Counted from the stretch's first letter, positions 24,527 to 37,562 are shown. The stretch is 64,000 bases of DNA from Nymphaea colorata (GCF_008831285.2 NC_045150.1:5964001-6028000), one strand, 5' to 3'. Numbers and translations are program-made. The notes: generated by a model not told the origin, from the letters alone.

Positions 24527-27500
24527 CATTTTCTAATATGCATGAAGTAATTTTGCTAAGATTGCTTATATACATGCCCAATAAGTTATAAAAGTTATAA
24601 ATGCATGGCAACAATAATTTTGGGTAACAAACTTACTGAAAATTTGTGGACCTTGACCCACTCCAAATGGCCAAATAAAACCTCGGATCAAATGATCAAA
24701 TCTCAATTCAGGACCCTTATCCAAATGATGAAACATTTCACAAATTGCTAAAAATCCCTCCTAGAAGTGGTGTCACCTTATGTTAGAAAAATAGGGGATG
24801 TGTTTGACTGTTTTTTGTAAAATCTTTCTTCATAAGAGCTATTTTATAATATTTTATTTAACTCAATGAAATAAAAAGCCTCAAGGAAGTCCATGGAGGC
24901 CACCCTTGGGTGGAGAGAATGCTGCAACAATCTTGTATGTTTCTATGGTGCTTGAGTTGTTCGGGCTGCCCTTCTATCATCCCCTTCCCATGAGTTTGCT
25001 TTATTCTTTTTTGTATTTCATCCACTTTTATTTGGACCAGTGGTAGAGTCAAAAAATTTTTTTGGAGGACACACTTTTCACAAATTTTCATATTTAAAGG
25101 AGCATTGTTATACATAACATTAATTTTAAAAAAAGAAAACTTGAGGAGTTGGTATGCATATTGTTATCACCCCAAATTTTTCAAAAAATATTGTATTTTG
25201 ATTTAATTTTAGACCCAAAACAATTTTGCAACTATTCGATCTAAAATGAATTTTTAAACTCAAGTTTAGATCCAAATCAAGCATTTCAAACTCAAAATCC
25301 AAAATCAAGTTCTAAACGGCAAAATCTGGTGCTATAAGTCCCGCGCGCTCATGCGCTGACCTCTCTCTTATTTTACACTTCGTCTTCGCACCAAAATATG
25401 TTTTTGAAGCTCAAAACTAAGCCGACCACTCTTTTATAACAAAAAAAAAAGTTTTCTACATATTTTAAGTAAAAGGAGGTTTTATGGTGATTTTGTCTTA
25501 TTTTATTCACTTTAATTTCATTTTATTTAAATTTTAAAAAAATATTTCTTAGACCTCCAGCAACAATGCAGCCCCCTCCGGTGCCCACAATTCAAAAGGG
25601 TGTTTGTATGGCTAATAGTCAATCCCTCTTAGTCAAAACCTATTTTTTAGAAAAAAAATAAAAATAATTCAAAATTATTTGAAATTTGGATGAAAATATT
25701 GTAAAATTCAAAACAAATCAAAGTTTGAGTTTTGGCTCCAAAACTCTCTATAAATATCCCCACAGTCCTTCCTCTTGAGCATTTTGAGTTCAAATACTCC
25801 ATCACTTGAAGATTTGCCTCTTTATTTCTCTCTTCTTTTCCAACTTTGGGAGCAAGTTTTTCCAAGTTCAAACTCCTCAAAGAAGTACAAAGAGATCTCT
25901 TAATAGTTCATCATCTTGGAGTTTCATCTTAGGTGACTCTATGATCATTTACAAGAGATGACTCATTTCCAATATCATTCATATTAGAGGTATGTAATCT
26001 TCCTCTCATTTTCATCTATTTCCTTTTTTCCATTTGCTACCTCTCTATGGTCGTGCAAGAAAGCTCAAATAATTTTCTATACAGAATCGAGAGTTATATC
26101 TTAAGTGCACCGGGAGTATGAGGAAGACAGAATAAATTTCATTTCTTCATTTAACTTCAAAATATGCTTGTTATATTGTTTTCATTCACCATTCATGCTT
26201 GAAATGAAGCTCATGCATGATATTTTAATATTTTCATAATTAATGAGCAAATGCACGGTAAGAATGAGAGTAGGATTTGGGACTCTTTATTCTTATACTA
26301 ATTTTATAGGTTAAGACTTGTTCAACCCGAAGAAAACTCTCACGAATATGTACATGTTAATATGCATTTTCATATCATTTCACCCTAGTTTCTTTTGTAA
26401 TCATCCGATTATGAACCCTAACAAGTGTCTCGTTGTGTTGCTTGATTTTCTTACATACCCAACGGTAGAAGATATTCTCTTGTAACAAACAAAATAACTA
26501 TGTTTTATGTTCATATATAAAAATATTTAAAATCATGTTTTCCAAAACATTTTCGAAAGAACCCTCTCTAAAGCTGCCTTGGAGACTTAACTTATGTTCT
26601 TGCATGGACCCAAGTTCCCTTCCGGCCTACATAAAAAATTGAAGTCCGCTATTTTTAAGTCAATTCTTGATTTTGATACTCGTGAAGACTTATGCATATA
26701 AACATGTTATATATGTATATGTGCACATAAATGTCTTTATTTGTCTTTATCTCTTTATGATTTAACATATTCTTTTGCAAACTCTCGTATATGTATATAT
26801 GAATATATATACATGTATTCCATTTTAAAATCTCTCTCTTTTTAAAATCATCTTCTCTTCTCTATTTCATTTAAACCTTATTTTCACAAGCATTCATATA
26901 CGCATCTATACGTATATATATACGTATACATGTATATATAAATATGCATATGAATATGTATATCTCTTTCTTTTAAATCTTTGATTTTATGATTTTCAAG
27001 ATCTCTTTCTCTCTTTCTTTCTCTATATCTTTCTCTATGAAAGTCTTTCAACTTTTCCATTCTTTCAATATTTTTCTCTTAATTTAATATTTTAATTTCT
27101 CATTTGCCAACTTCACTAAGACAAAAAATCAGGTAATGATCCAATATTGAATCATGCTTGAGGGTCTACAATCTCATTGCATTTTCAAAAACTTTTCACT
27201 TTTCATAAAAAATATCTATTACAAAAATCTTAGATGTATGTGATGGTAGGAATGCCTTATATGAATGTTGCGGTAGAAATGAATAATATAGGATTAATGC
27301 ATTCATGCATTTACACTCACTTAATATTACTTATGATCACAAATACCTCTCTAAAAAAATTTAAGCAAGATGGGATGGAGCTCTAACTAGTAGTAACCGA
27401 ATTATAACAAAATCTCAAACTTACTTAAAGTCTTAAGAGAACACTAAAATGACTTCAAAATGATTTCCTAAACTTTTCAAATGATAGTTACAAAGATTTC

Positions 27501-28189
27501 TCAATTCTAGTTTTCCCTAAAATTCACACTCTCAAGTAATTCTTCACGAACTTTTTCAAAAGTTTGAAACGTCAAACTTTCAATATTTTAAAGAAATGTT
27601 TGAGCCAAAATGAAATGCATTAATAATAAACATAGTCTTTACGTTAATTACCCCAGGTAAAAGCATCGGGAACGGTCGATACTCGTACCGACGGACGAGT
27701 CCCTTTCTCTCTTATTTTCAAAACAAAACATCATTTTTCTGGAGCACTCCAAAACAAAAAATAGAAATTTTGGAAATACAAACACATATATGGCTCTGCC
27801 TCCAATTGGACACCACTTCCAGTGTTCCAGAGCTTACTTCAGGACCTATTAAAATCTAGAGAATGAGCATTGGGATGTGTCAACAACCACCCCAAGTTTT
27901 TTTTGTGAGGTAAACCACCTTGACGCCCAGTGCATTATAACTCCTTGAGGAAAAGAGCTGACTTTGGTAGAGTTTTTTTTTTAATTAGAGTTAATTTAGT
28001 CCTCTCGCCTTGAGTTGGTCAACGAGCCATTGACTATGACGTTCTTGGCCAAGATTGCCATCATTATTTTACGTATTTTCTCTAAACCATATTCAATCTT
28101 GGTGGACTTTGCTGAACTATGGATGCACTATGGAGAACAAATGTCAAGGTGTAAGACGTGAGGGAGAAACCTCTCCAATCTCTTAGATC

Positions 28190-28490
28190 AAAGTTTGTCA
28201 CAGAAAATGTGTTTTATTCGAAAAAGATGTGTATAATACGCCAAAACACAGTAAACCATATAAAACATGAAGAAAATACATATTATATGTGTTTTTCTTG
28301 TTTTTTCATGTTTTTTATGATTTTTTTACTTTTTATAATTTTTAGGATTTATTAAATGTTTTAAATTTTTTAAAAATTTTCTGAAATTTTTCAAAAATAT
28401 TCTCGAGATATACAACTTTATTGTATTATACATGAAAAATTTCTCACTGTATAATACCCGTATACGTTTTTTGTGACAGTGGATCAAACC
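28190..28490. repeat. Dispersed AT-rich repeat, copy 1
   Basis: Sequence from GTATAATACGCCAAAACAC to TATAATACCCGTATACGTTTTTTG resembles the segment at about 54750-55070: both contain TTTATAATTTTTA(G/A)GAT(T/A)TATTAAATGTTT, then GAGATATA(C/A)AACTTTA(T/C)(T/C)GTATTATAC. The ends hint at inverted GTATAATACG / GTATTATAC words. No coding capacity is seen. Confidence 0.6.
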
Positions 28491-28676
28491 AGAAGACTGG
28501 ATGCGTATGCATGCATATAGCATGTATATACTCCTTGCTTATGTGCTTGATCATAATTATATATTTTCATTAGTCTGTCTTACAACATGTTAACATGGTT
28601 AGGATCGGTGTTGTTTATTTGTTTTAACTTCTCCATTCACATACTTCTATTCTCTGTTTTTTAAGCTTAGATAATA

Positions 28677-28770
28677 GTGTTTCGATTACGGTGCTTTGAA
28701 GTCATGTTAGAATTAGAGCCATAGGGTTTCGATTATGCTGCTTTGAAGTCATGTTAGAATTAGAGCCACT
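28677..28770. repeat. Tandem duplication of 47 bp
   Basis: TTTCGATTA(C/T)G(G/C)TGCTTTGAAGTCATGTTAGAATTAGAGCCA is present twice in succession with two or three substitutions. Confidence 0.9.
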
Positions 28771-29897
28771 GTGGATCTAGATACTTTGAGATTTTGGAAC
28801 TATAAGCCAACTTTGAAATGTCAATATGTCATTTCATGTGAATTTTTAAAGCTTTTTTAGTCTCACCTTTTCTCAGCTTTCATCTACATGTTGGCTGTCC
28901 AAAGACCAAGTTTCAGCTGAATTTGAGATCATTTAGTGTGGTTTTATGATGTTTAAATATTTGATTTTCTAAAAATCTAATTTTGAAACTATAAGGCACA
29001 AAATTTTGGCTGTACTTCAAATGTTCGTATCTTGAGTTGTCAGTGGAACTTTTCTCTAGAAAAGACTAATCTTTTACACGTGTCATCTTTCCCAAGAACT
29101 CAATATCAGGAACTTGGACACATTTCAACCCTGGGAAGTCTTATATTGTTAGTAATTGATGCTCATTAGTTTTAACTCTTTTCATTTAGTTATCGCTACT
29201 AATTAGAAGAAATACTAACTCTTTTCTTCTGTTGCTTAGACCTAGTGAGTGAAGTGCACATGCGGACCTCCTTTTAGCAATATTAGTGGTAGAGGATTTA
29301 GTTTAAGATCGGTTGTTAGATTCGTTGATGTTGAAGTATTTGAATGTTTGATTTGTTTCGAGTAGTGTGATTGTGATTTTTTTTTCTTTTGACTTAACAA
29401 GCAAGTATTTTTGGATTTGGATCTCTTACATTGGGATTTTTTCCTATGTACTCAACCCGACCCACTACTAACGTGAAATTAAAAATTGGTGCTTGACTTC
29501 CACTAGTCTTCAATGAAAGTATATTTTAAAATCTGTCACATTGTCAAAATTGCATCGCTTCACATGGGGTGAAGGGTTTCTAAGAAGTTGGGATTTTAAA
29601 GACGGCAAATAAGTAATTTTTCATCCTGGACATTGACTTTAATGTATCACATGGCTGTGATTGGATGAAGCTTAAAATGACCTAGTATTTCAGCTTTATA
29701 TATATATATATATAAATAGTGAGTATGAAGTAAAGTTTGTGCGTGTCGTTATGCATGCATAGTTTACATGCACAATAAAAGAAGGGGAATGCTTTTTTGG
29801 AATAAAAAAAAAACATATCTTTTTTAGTCATTTTACCTTTTTTTATTCTTAATTTATTTTACCAAAAACTTGTTTTTTGTGTGTAAATGATAAATAC

Positions 29898-30024
29898 TTT
29901 TGTCATTATCCATACTGACACACAAAATTTCATGCATCAATATTGCACATGTAACCAACTTTTGTCATTTACCATACTAGCACATAGAATTTCATGCACC
30001 AATGTTACACATATAACCAGCTTT
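29898..30024. repeat. Tandem duplication of about 63 bp
   Basis: TTTGTCATT(A/T)(T/A)CCATACT(G/A) followed by CACA, AATTTCATGCA(T/C)CAAT and ACATGTAACCA-type sequence occurs twice in a row with moderate divergence. Confidence 0.8.
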
Positions 30025-30933
30025 GTTGATTATTTGTACCATGAAAGTTTCATAAAGCTTTGAAAATTACTTTAAAGGACATAATTTTCCGTATAAAACA
30101 GGTCAGCTTGTGCTACTGATAGAGTTCGGATATTCCTGCTGATCAGCTCCGTTGATGGAGGAGTTCTTCTTCAAGCCACTCATATCGTTTCACCAGTCCC
30201 GTTCACTTTGTCCTCATCTCTCAGGGCAAGAAGCCAGACTCAGGGACGTCGTGGCCGATAAATTCGAGGTTGAGTATCCACATGTACGTTCGATTCCACC
30301 AACGACGAATCTCATGCGATGAATGATGAATCGTCTTACCTGCGCATACTTCAACTTTTTTTTTGTCTATTTCTTTTGAGATTCAAATGTTTACTGTTGA
30401 GGCCTTTTAGCAATATATCCTAAAACATTATTACTGCCTCTGAATCTGTCCTCAACAATGGAGCAGATTCATTAAACATTTTAAAATGTTAAAGTGCCAT
30501 TTACAATGTTTCGTGAATCGAACTCATTTTGACTGCAGACTTGTGAGATGGTAACTATTGTCAAATGACCCATTTTGAATTCGATCCGGTCCTTTTCCGT
30601 GGACGAAGATTTGATTTTATATGAAACCAAACCTGAGTTCTAGTCGCTTAACATCCAAACTTTACTTGCAAACAACTAGATTACACAACTAGCTAGGTGA
30701 ACTTGTGCAGATGATTCCACACAAGGAAATCGACAAGCTAGCGGGTGAGAACTGTAGCTTTAATGATCCAGCAAAGTGTTTGAGAAGTGGGTTACACTGG
30801 GCGAAGCACTAGGCCTGCATGAACAACTGGAGAATGGACTATTAGGAATCATGGTCACACCAGGCAAATTTCCTGCAACACCTGCACTTGGGGAAACAGA
30901 ACAAACATGGAGTCCATTAATGGAAGCGGAGTC

Positions 30934-30940
30934 TATATAA
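30934..30940 (+). promoter_or_regulatory. TATA box of the cysteine protease gene
   Basis: GTCTATATAAGGGAG gives a strong TATATAA box 48 bases before the ATG at 30982. A start site about 30 bases downstream would fall near 30965, leaving a very short leader. This placement excludes the in-frame upstream ATG at 30907 as the normal start. Confidence 0.75.
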
Positions 30941-30981
30941 GGGAGCTGGAGGCCCTAACTGGACACCACAGAGAGGGAAAT

Positions 30982-31475
30982 ATGGCTTCAAGTCATGGCA
31001 AGTGGGTGGTCGTGGCCATCTTCCTCGTGGGCATGTGCGCATCACTGGTAAAACCAGGTTCTCAGATTGGTGGTGCTGTCATGGCTACAGCTGCTGCAGA
31101 TGACAGCGGCGCCGCCATGCTTCAGAGGTACCAGAGATGGATGGCCAAGTACGGCCGCGTGAACAAGGACCCCAGGGAAACGGCTCGTCGGTTCCTCGTT
31201 TTCAAGAAGAACGTGGAGTATATAGACCTCGTGAACGCGCAGAATCGGTCGTATAAGCTCGAGGCGAACTGGTTGGCGGACCGGACGGAGGAGGAGTTCG
31301 GAGCCTTCAGTGGCGGTTTTAGACCCTCCTCCTATAAGGGGAATAATAAGAGGTCGACGTCTGGCAGCACCTCCAGTTTCAGGTATTCAGGTGTGAGGAA
31401 TGTGCCCATGAGCGTGGATTGGAGGAAGAGAGGTGCAGTTACCCGCGTCAAGAATCAAGGTGACCATTGTGGTAA

Positions 31476-31549
<74 letters not shown>

Positions 31550-32459
31550 CTTTGAATTAATTTTACTTTTTTCGAAATGAACCGTTTTACTCATAGAGAG
31601 TTGGAAAATAACCTGAAAATATGTCACACATTCTTTTAACTATAAAGATCTTGTTCATGGTTTTGCCTATTCTTCTCTCTTTCGTATAAATATAGTGGCC
31701 CATGCCACCATTAAGCCTCTGGTTACACTTTTTTTCTTTCTTTGATAACCTTAAGATAAGAGAAGCCACTCAAATATTTTGACGTCGAGCAAGAGGGAGT
31801 ACAAATTTCCGGTGCCCCATTTCTAGTTAATTACCACTTGACGAACTTGCCTGGTGTATCTAAATGGATGAACAGGCTGCTGTTGGGCCTTCTCTGCTGT
31901 GGCAGCCATGGAAGGGATTATCAAGATCAACAGCGGGGATCTGATTGATCTGTCGGTGCAACAACTGGTCGACTGCGACTTCTATGATTATGGGTGCCGT
32001 GGGGGACAAATGCGCAACGCCTTCGAATACGTCCAAGAGAATCACGGCCTAACTGTGGAGTTAGCCTACCCTTATAGGGGCGTCGACGAACCATGCAGAG
32101 AGCCGTCGCCGAAAAATGCCTCGATACTTGGCTATGAGGATGTGCCGGAGAACAATGAGCAGGCACTGCTTCAGGCGGTGGCGAACCAACCGGTGTCGGT
32201 GGCCATCGATGCAAATTCAAGGGACTTCCGGTTTTATTCGTCCGGCATCTTCACCGGCGAATGCGGTACCACTCTCAACCACGGGGTTGCGGCCATAGGA
32301 TATGGGGTCGGCCGGAATGGCATGAGGTACTGGATTGTGAAGAACTCATGGGGAACACGTTGGGGTGAGAATGGATACGTTAGGATGCAGCGTGATGTAG
32401 AAGAGGAAGAAGGATTGTGTGGGATTGCCATGTCTGCCTCTTATCCTGTCACCAACTAG
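30982..32459 (+). CDS. Papain-family cysteine protease, SAG12/SAG39-like
   Basis: The coding sequence is join(30982..31471, 31876..32459), 357 aa, joined in phase at a Gly codon (G|GC). A hydrophobic signal peptide (about 7-22) implies entry to the secretory pathway and vacuole or apoplast. The I29 propeptide shows a perfect ERFNIN pattern from E66 to N85, then [19 protein letters not shown]. Mature enzyme begins near [14 protein letters not shown] (141-154). Catalytic residues are Cys166 in CCWAFS, His299 in LNHGVA and Asn320 in [13 protein letters not shown]; the oxyanion glutamine is Q159; GCRGG is at 203-207. One residue more than usual separates Q159 from Cys166 (NQGDHCGCCW). There is no C-terminal granulin domain or KDEL, which fits the SAG12-type group known from senescence and protein remobilisation. 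The gene looks intact. Confidence 0.94.
31478..31548 (+). repeat. (CT)18-19 then (TA)17 microsatellite at a splice donor
   Basis: In the only intron of the cysteine protease the donor GTAAGA (31472-31477) runs directly into about 19 CT units and then 17 TA units. The remaining 330 bases of the intron are ordinary AT-rich sequence ending in ATGAACAG. Confidence 0.95.
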
Positions 32460-33094
32460 CTGCATCGTTCCACACTTTGCAGGAGCTCCCTACGCTTGTA
32501 CTTACACACAGTGTTGTATGCTTGTGGTAGTAATCCTTTCATATGTTTGATGGTGTAAGTAAAATGCAGTTCTAGCTCACAAAAACATGGGTGTTCTCTT
32601 ATGTTGTTCATGGCATCTGTCCAAAGTAATTCTACCACATCCAATCCTCCTCTTCTTCTCTTCCTATGCTATTTCCAAACATGCCCGGAAAAATCTAGCC
32701 TTTAACCCAATCGAGGAGATGCATCAATAACTTGTACATGAGGAATGGAAGTCATGGGAATCGAATTATAATTTATATATGATGAGTGCAAAATCAGCAT
32801 GCAGCCTCAAGCATTCAACTCAAATTCTCCAACCCTGATGCAAGAAAAAATGGAAAAGGCATTCTGAAAATGCTCTTGCTTCATTTTGGCAATGAAAAAT
32901 GCATTTTTAATATGATCTTCTTTAATCTCCAAAAATGGAATGCCCTTGAATCGTTGCCGACCACTCTAGGTTGGCTCAAGCTGGCCTGGATCGTTTGTAA
33001 ACGAGTTGAATTGGAGTTGATGTTTTGATTCGTTCATTTAGCCAGTCGAGTTCAGACTATGTATAATATAGTTCAAATATGATCACAAAAGATA

Positions 33095-33170
33095 GATGGT
33101 TCAATGGGTGCTTTATGTGACATATAAACAAGAGGTCCCAATTCAAGTCTCCTTGTCGTAATTCACGTTA
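33095..33170 (+). mobile_element. tRNA-derived SINE-like fragment
   Basis: GATGGTTCAATGGGTGCTTTATGTGA followed 25 bases later by GGTCCCAATTCAAGTCTCC mirrors the spacing and wording of pol III A and B boxes in plant SINEs. No tRNA cloverleaf or clear 3' tail could be drawn. Confidence 0.35.
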
Positions 33171-36100
33171 ACAATTAAGTTTTTTTAATATTTGGCTAAA
33201 CTCAAACTTCTTGAGTTCGAGCTATGGCTTGAGGCACTCAATTTGAGTTCAAGCTTGCTCGACTCAGCCCAAACTCTAATAATGTTCTACATATATTCGA
33301 CTATATCATTCACGCTGTACTTAGCATGTACCTCCTCCCTTTTATAGGGCTCTTCTCCCTCCTATACCAAGTGGTACCTTTGCATGTTTTCTATTTCATA
33401 TCTACTTGTATGTTACAATTTAAAGTCTTCACAACTCCACTTTAGTCATTTCAGTGCTATCATGTATATAACTCTAAAACTCACATTAGTCTTTTCATGT
33501 CCAAAGTTATGGGGCACATGATGAGTCATTTCACATCTTCTTCAAGCTCACATTATTTAAGATCATCAATGAATAATTCAAATTTCATGAAATGAAATAT
33601 TTTTTAAACAAGAATAAAGACAATTTTAAGTGTAGCATGCCTATTCATAACTATTTGTGTAATTATCACATCTACAGAAAAGTATTCCCTTCCAAAGATG
33701 TAGAACATATAAAAATGTCTTCACGACGTAGTCATATAAAAATATGCCACCAAAGATGCAACTCTGCAATTAACAGTCCATCCCTAAAAACTAGGCAAAT
33801 GACAATTAGTGAGTATTAATATTCACCGTCATATAAAAAACAAGGACATTGTAGAAGCAATTTGCATGTGGTTCTTGACCTCGAGCCTGCTCATAACATG
33901 TTTATGGCATATCCTTCTTCACTTGATTCTATCACACTATAGAAATTAGGATCATTGATTTCTTTTGCAAATAATCAATCAAAGACACACTATATTATGT
34001 TTCATGGCTTTTGTCCTCTTTCTACTCAAGTAGTTTTTGTACGATGTGATTGTAGATGGTACATTCTTGTGAACACCACCTAACTTTCAATGTCAGTGTA
34101 AGTACTTTTTGATGCAATTCCAACACTATCAACTAATTTTCTTATTTCAACTAGTGAAGATGTCATTTTACGATGTAACTTTAACAAAAAAATAGTTGGA
34201 GTTGCCAAAGCATGGTTATAACAAAATAAAGGTACATATGTTATATTTCTCATTCAAAATTTTTCTTGTCAGTTGTCTCACTTGACAATCGAATCTTAAG
34301 TCTCGCTTATGCAATCTTGAATTTTCACTTGTTTTTTTTTTTAACCTCCTTTGGAACATATGTATGTCTTTCTAATGATGACATTATGAGCATTTTTATC
34401 TCAAATGAAACTTCTAACACTGAAACCATATGAACATTGCAAGAACTATCATGTTCAATAATGTTGATTTTCAATAACTTGATTGCAATGTTATTAAGTG
34501 CATTGATTAATTTTCATTGAAATTAGAGGACAACATGCTATTGTGCTTAACATATTACATATTATCAACTTCAGTAACATGGAATCAACATTTCTAATTT
34601 ATGGCACAAACATGGCAAGGCACTAGGGAGATGACAATGAATAGTTTCCAATAATGTGGTTACAACATTACCAAACATGTTCTTTTATTTCATTCATAGA
34701 ACGGATTTTTTTTATAACAGTCTACTATTCAAACAAGGGGTCTTGCGATGTAATCAAAATAAGATATAAAGCTTTTCATGACAATAGCCAATAATACACA
34801 TTGAACAAAAAGGAACAAAACCATTAGTACACAAAATAGCAATTTGTTATGTAAATATCTGCATTTACATAATGAGGAGATACATAAAAAACCATTAATA
34901 TCAGTGTCTATATAATGAAACGTTATACAACCATGGTTGGATTACAATTGAGCATAATAACAAATTGGCTCTTGCAACCAACATATTGTGTAGCCATATG
35001 AACGAGAACAAAATGTCCAAGGGTGCTCATCATGCATGTCCTCTTTTTTTACAAGACTAAAAATAATAGGTAAAAACTCTTTTTAAGTAAGGGATAAAAA
35101 AAAATAGCCATAATATACATTGAATAAAACAAATAATTATTAGTTTAGAATTATGAGTAATCAAGAATTAGAAAAAGATAAAAAAAATATTTTACCAATA
35201 AGAGAGTATAGAAAAAGATAAATATAAGGCTATATGTTGGTAATCCTACTTATTCAAAGAACAATTGCTTTGGAATAAAGGACAAGTTGTACTTTCTTTA
35301 TTCCAAACATTCCTTATCATTATAGAAAATAAACCAAAAATACCTTACATGTAAGTCATTTTATTCTCAGCAAGATTATCATGAACAAGATGTGCCTAAT
35401 TATTTAAACTAAAAGGTGAAGATCTAAAAACAAAACAATGATGAGATACTTACCTTATACCCACCTTGGCTTCATGACAACTGAGAATTATAGAGTCTAA
35501 CAGACTTTAATCCTAAAAATTGCAACAAGAATTAAATGCATAGGATATACACACCATAAGCAAATTAAAATCAATGGCATTATACCAATGCTCCACAGAA
35601 TTTCAACTTTTTTTCCACATTTAGTTGACATTTTGCAGCTACAACACTTGCTATAGTACATGAAGTTTTCAGGTGAGACAACTACATCATCAAAAGGCAC
35701 CACAAACATGAACTCGTATAAAACAACTCTTTAGGCATTTTGTAAATCAAATTTACAGGAGTAAGATTGAGTTTAGTGCACTTGGATCCTCATAAGAAAC
35801 TAAAAAAAAAAATTATTTGTGACAATAAACATAGAAACTATTTCAAATTGTGAATGAAGCTACTAACCGAGTGTGGTACCTAAATCTATTGACTTTATCA
35901 AATGGAGGTATATGATTTATCAAAGTGGCATAAGGTTGCATATTCCGTACAAAACTGAACGATAGATATCCATATAACTTGATATAGGTTTGTGCTTAAA
36001 AAGGGAAAAAACAAGTCTTTTACAATATAACATTTACTGGAAGCAAAAAAGACATCAAACCATCTATAAAATGATAAAAAAACTTTTAATTTCTTATTCT

Positions 36101-37121
36101 TAAGTACTTTTGGAACATGAAACACATGGCCCTATTTCAAGCAAAACATCATATGCCATGAAAGGCATAACTTTGTGTGCTGCAAGATAACACACAAACA
36201 TGTAATATAGCATAGTTTAAAGAAATTAACAAGAATATGATTCAATTAAATATAAGAAAAACAATAGTCAACAAAGAATGCTTTGAAACTGGTTAGCCAA
36301 AACTTGCCACAATAAGTTTATGATCAAAGCGACTAAATTAGAGCTTCATATAGTTCAAGTTTGCATAACTTGGTTGAATCGAGCTCAAGAGCGCAAGTTG
36401 AATCAAACGTAGACCTTTTTCTTTCTTTACAATTAGAACATAAAGATAGTGGAGGGCTAGATCCGAAAGTATTTGCAAATGGAAAAGTCCACTTGCATAA
36501 TGAACATGTTCAATTATATGATTTACACTTTGATGAAACATCAATCTCCAATTTTACATCAACAAAATGTTGTGTCATGTCTGCAATAAAGCCAGCATCG
36601 AAAACATTTATGACAAATCAAAATTACCATAAATGGTAACAGCTTAATTATACCAAACAACTTGGTTATGATATAAAATAAAATGTATTTAAGCACATGC
36701 AAACAAATGAAAATGTTAATTGACTTGGAAAGACACTAACTATAACAAAACAAAAACTTACATGAACAAAAACAACCGATCCAAAATTTTTCACAAAGTG
36801 GACTATGGAAAAAGACCATTAGTTGTAGTGCAAGCATACCAAAACCAATGCAATAGAACAAACTCTGCATACACTTGATCCTATGTAAAGTCTTACCTAA
36901 CCAACCTCACTAACAAAATGTTCTCTTGCAAGAATTCCATAATACTAGTCAAAGTATAGCCATAATAAAATCATGGATTTAAATATCTGTCAAACATAAC
37001 TGTTAATTAGCAAATATTCCCACAAACAAGGGAAACATGCTAGTGGTGAATACGTATTAACTATTTCTTATCTTTTTGAAATGGATCATCAACAAGCAAA
37101 AAGTTAACCAACACTCCTATT

Positions 37122-37562
37122 TCATTTGGCATTTTCAGATAGCAAATGACCAAAACGATCCAAGGCCTCTTTAAAACAATCATTCCTTACATTATCTATT
37201 TGCCATTGCTTCCAAGAGACAACACTTCTTTGAGGTGTTTCATCAAATAAATATATGTCTATGCTCAACCCAAGTTTGTAATGATGCCCATTATAATATT
37301 CTAAGATGCATTGCCAATGTCCACAACTTAAGCAAAAAACCTCCCATGTGATATCAATCTGCCTACATTTCACATATCTATAAACAAAGAAATATTTAAT
37401 AGAAGCAGCCACTCGAGAAAACATGTGGTTCTTGACAACCAAAGCACAAAGAAATTGGACCTCAAAGTGCCCTTGATTCCACAAAACTATGTTATGAAAG
37501 ATAGAAATGAGAGAGACAGACGTATGAAAATGAGGGCTTCCAGTCCTTTCCTCAGGAAACAC
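37122..37562 (-). CDS. Unrecognised open reading frame, 146 aa
   Basis: An uninterrupted 146-codon frame in AT-rich DNA, with a balanced amino-acid composition and several Trp and Cys residues (SCGHWQC near 79-85). A CT run lies just upstream on the coding strand (GA at 37568-37585 on the plus strand), as in a plant leader. I recognise no domain, no signal peptide and no transposase motif. It could be a chance frame, a decayed transposon segment or part of a spliced gene; GATAATGTAAGG inside it could act as a donor. Confidence 0.2.
   Translation of the reverse strand: MFPEERTGSPHFHTSVSLISIFHNIVLWNQGHFEVQFLCALVVKNHMFSRVAASIKYFFVYRYVKCRQIDITWEVFCLSCGHWQCILEYYNGHHYKLGLSIDIYLFDETPQRSVVSWKQWQIDNVRNDCFKEALDRFGHLLSENAK

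Larger units (their letters stand above)
23761..30930. other. AT-rich repetitive spacer upstream of the cysteine protease
   Basis: About 7 kb with no confident gene. It holds a TA run and element-like sequence at 24174-24300, a perfect hairpin at 24494-24526, long alternating ATGTATATA tracts at 26680-26960, a possible LTR-like TCTATAAATATCC box near 25748, a small hairpin at 27681-27700, a dispersed AT-rich repeat at about 28190-28490, a 47-bp duplication near 28677 and a 63-bp duplication near 29898. A 55-codon open frame beginning at 30155 (MEEFFFKPLISFHQ...) is not recognised. Confidence 0.55.

Noticed and set aside
27660-27720. Hammerhead-ribozyme-like core: CGGACGAGTCCC after a 6-bp hairpin (ACTCGT at 27681, ACGAGT at 27695)
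   Set aside because: The conserved CUGANGA is altered at its second base, no GGGAC partner or GAAAC follows, and stem III cannot be drawn; the hairpin may simply be a relic of an LTR-type repeat.
30155-30325. Short frame beginning MEEFFFKPLISFHQ upstream of the cysteine protease
   Set aside because: About 55 codons, no recognised domain, no clear splice partners; not enough to call a gene.
30907-30981. Upstream in-frame ATG extending the cysteine protease by 25 residues
   Set aside because: The TATATAA box at 30934-30940 lies inside this extension and the signal peptide is well placed from the ATG at 30982.
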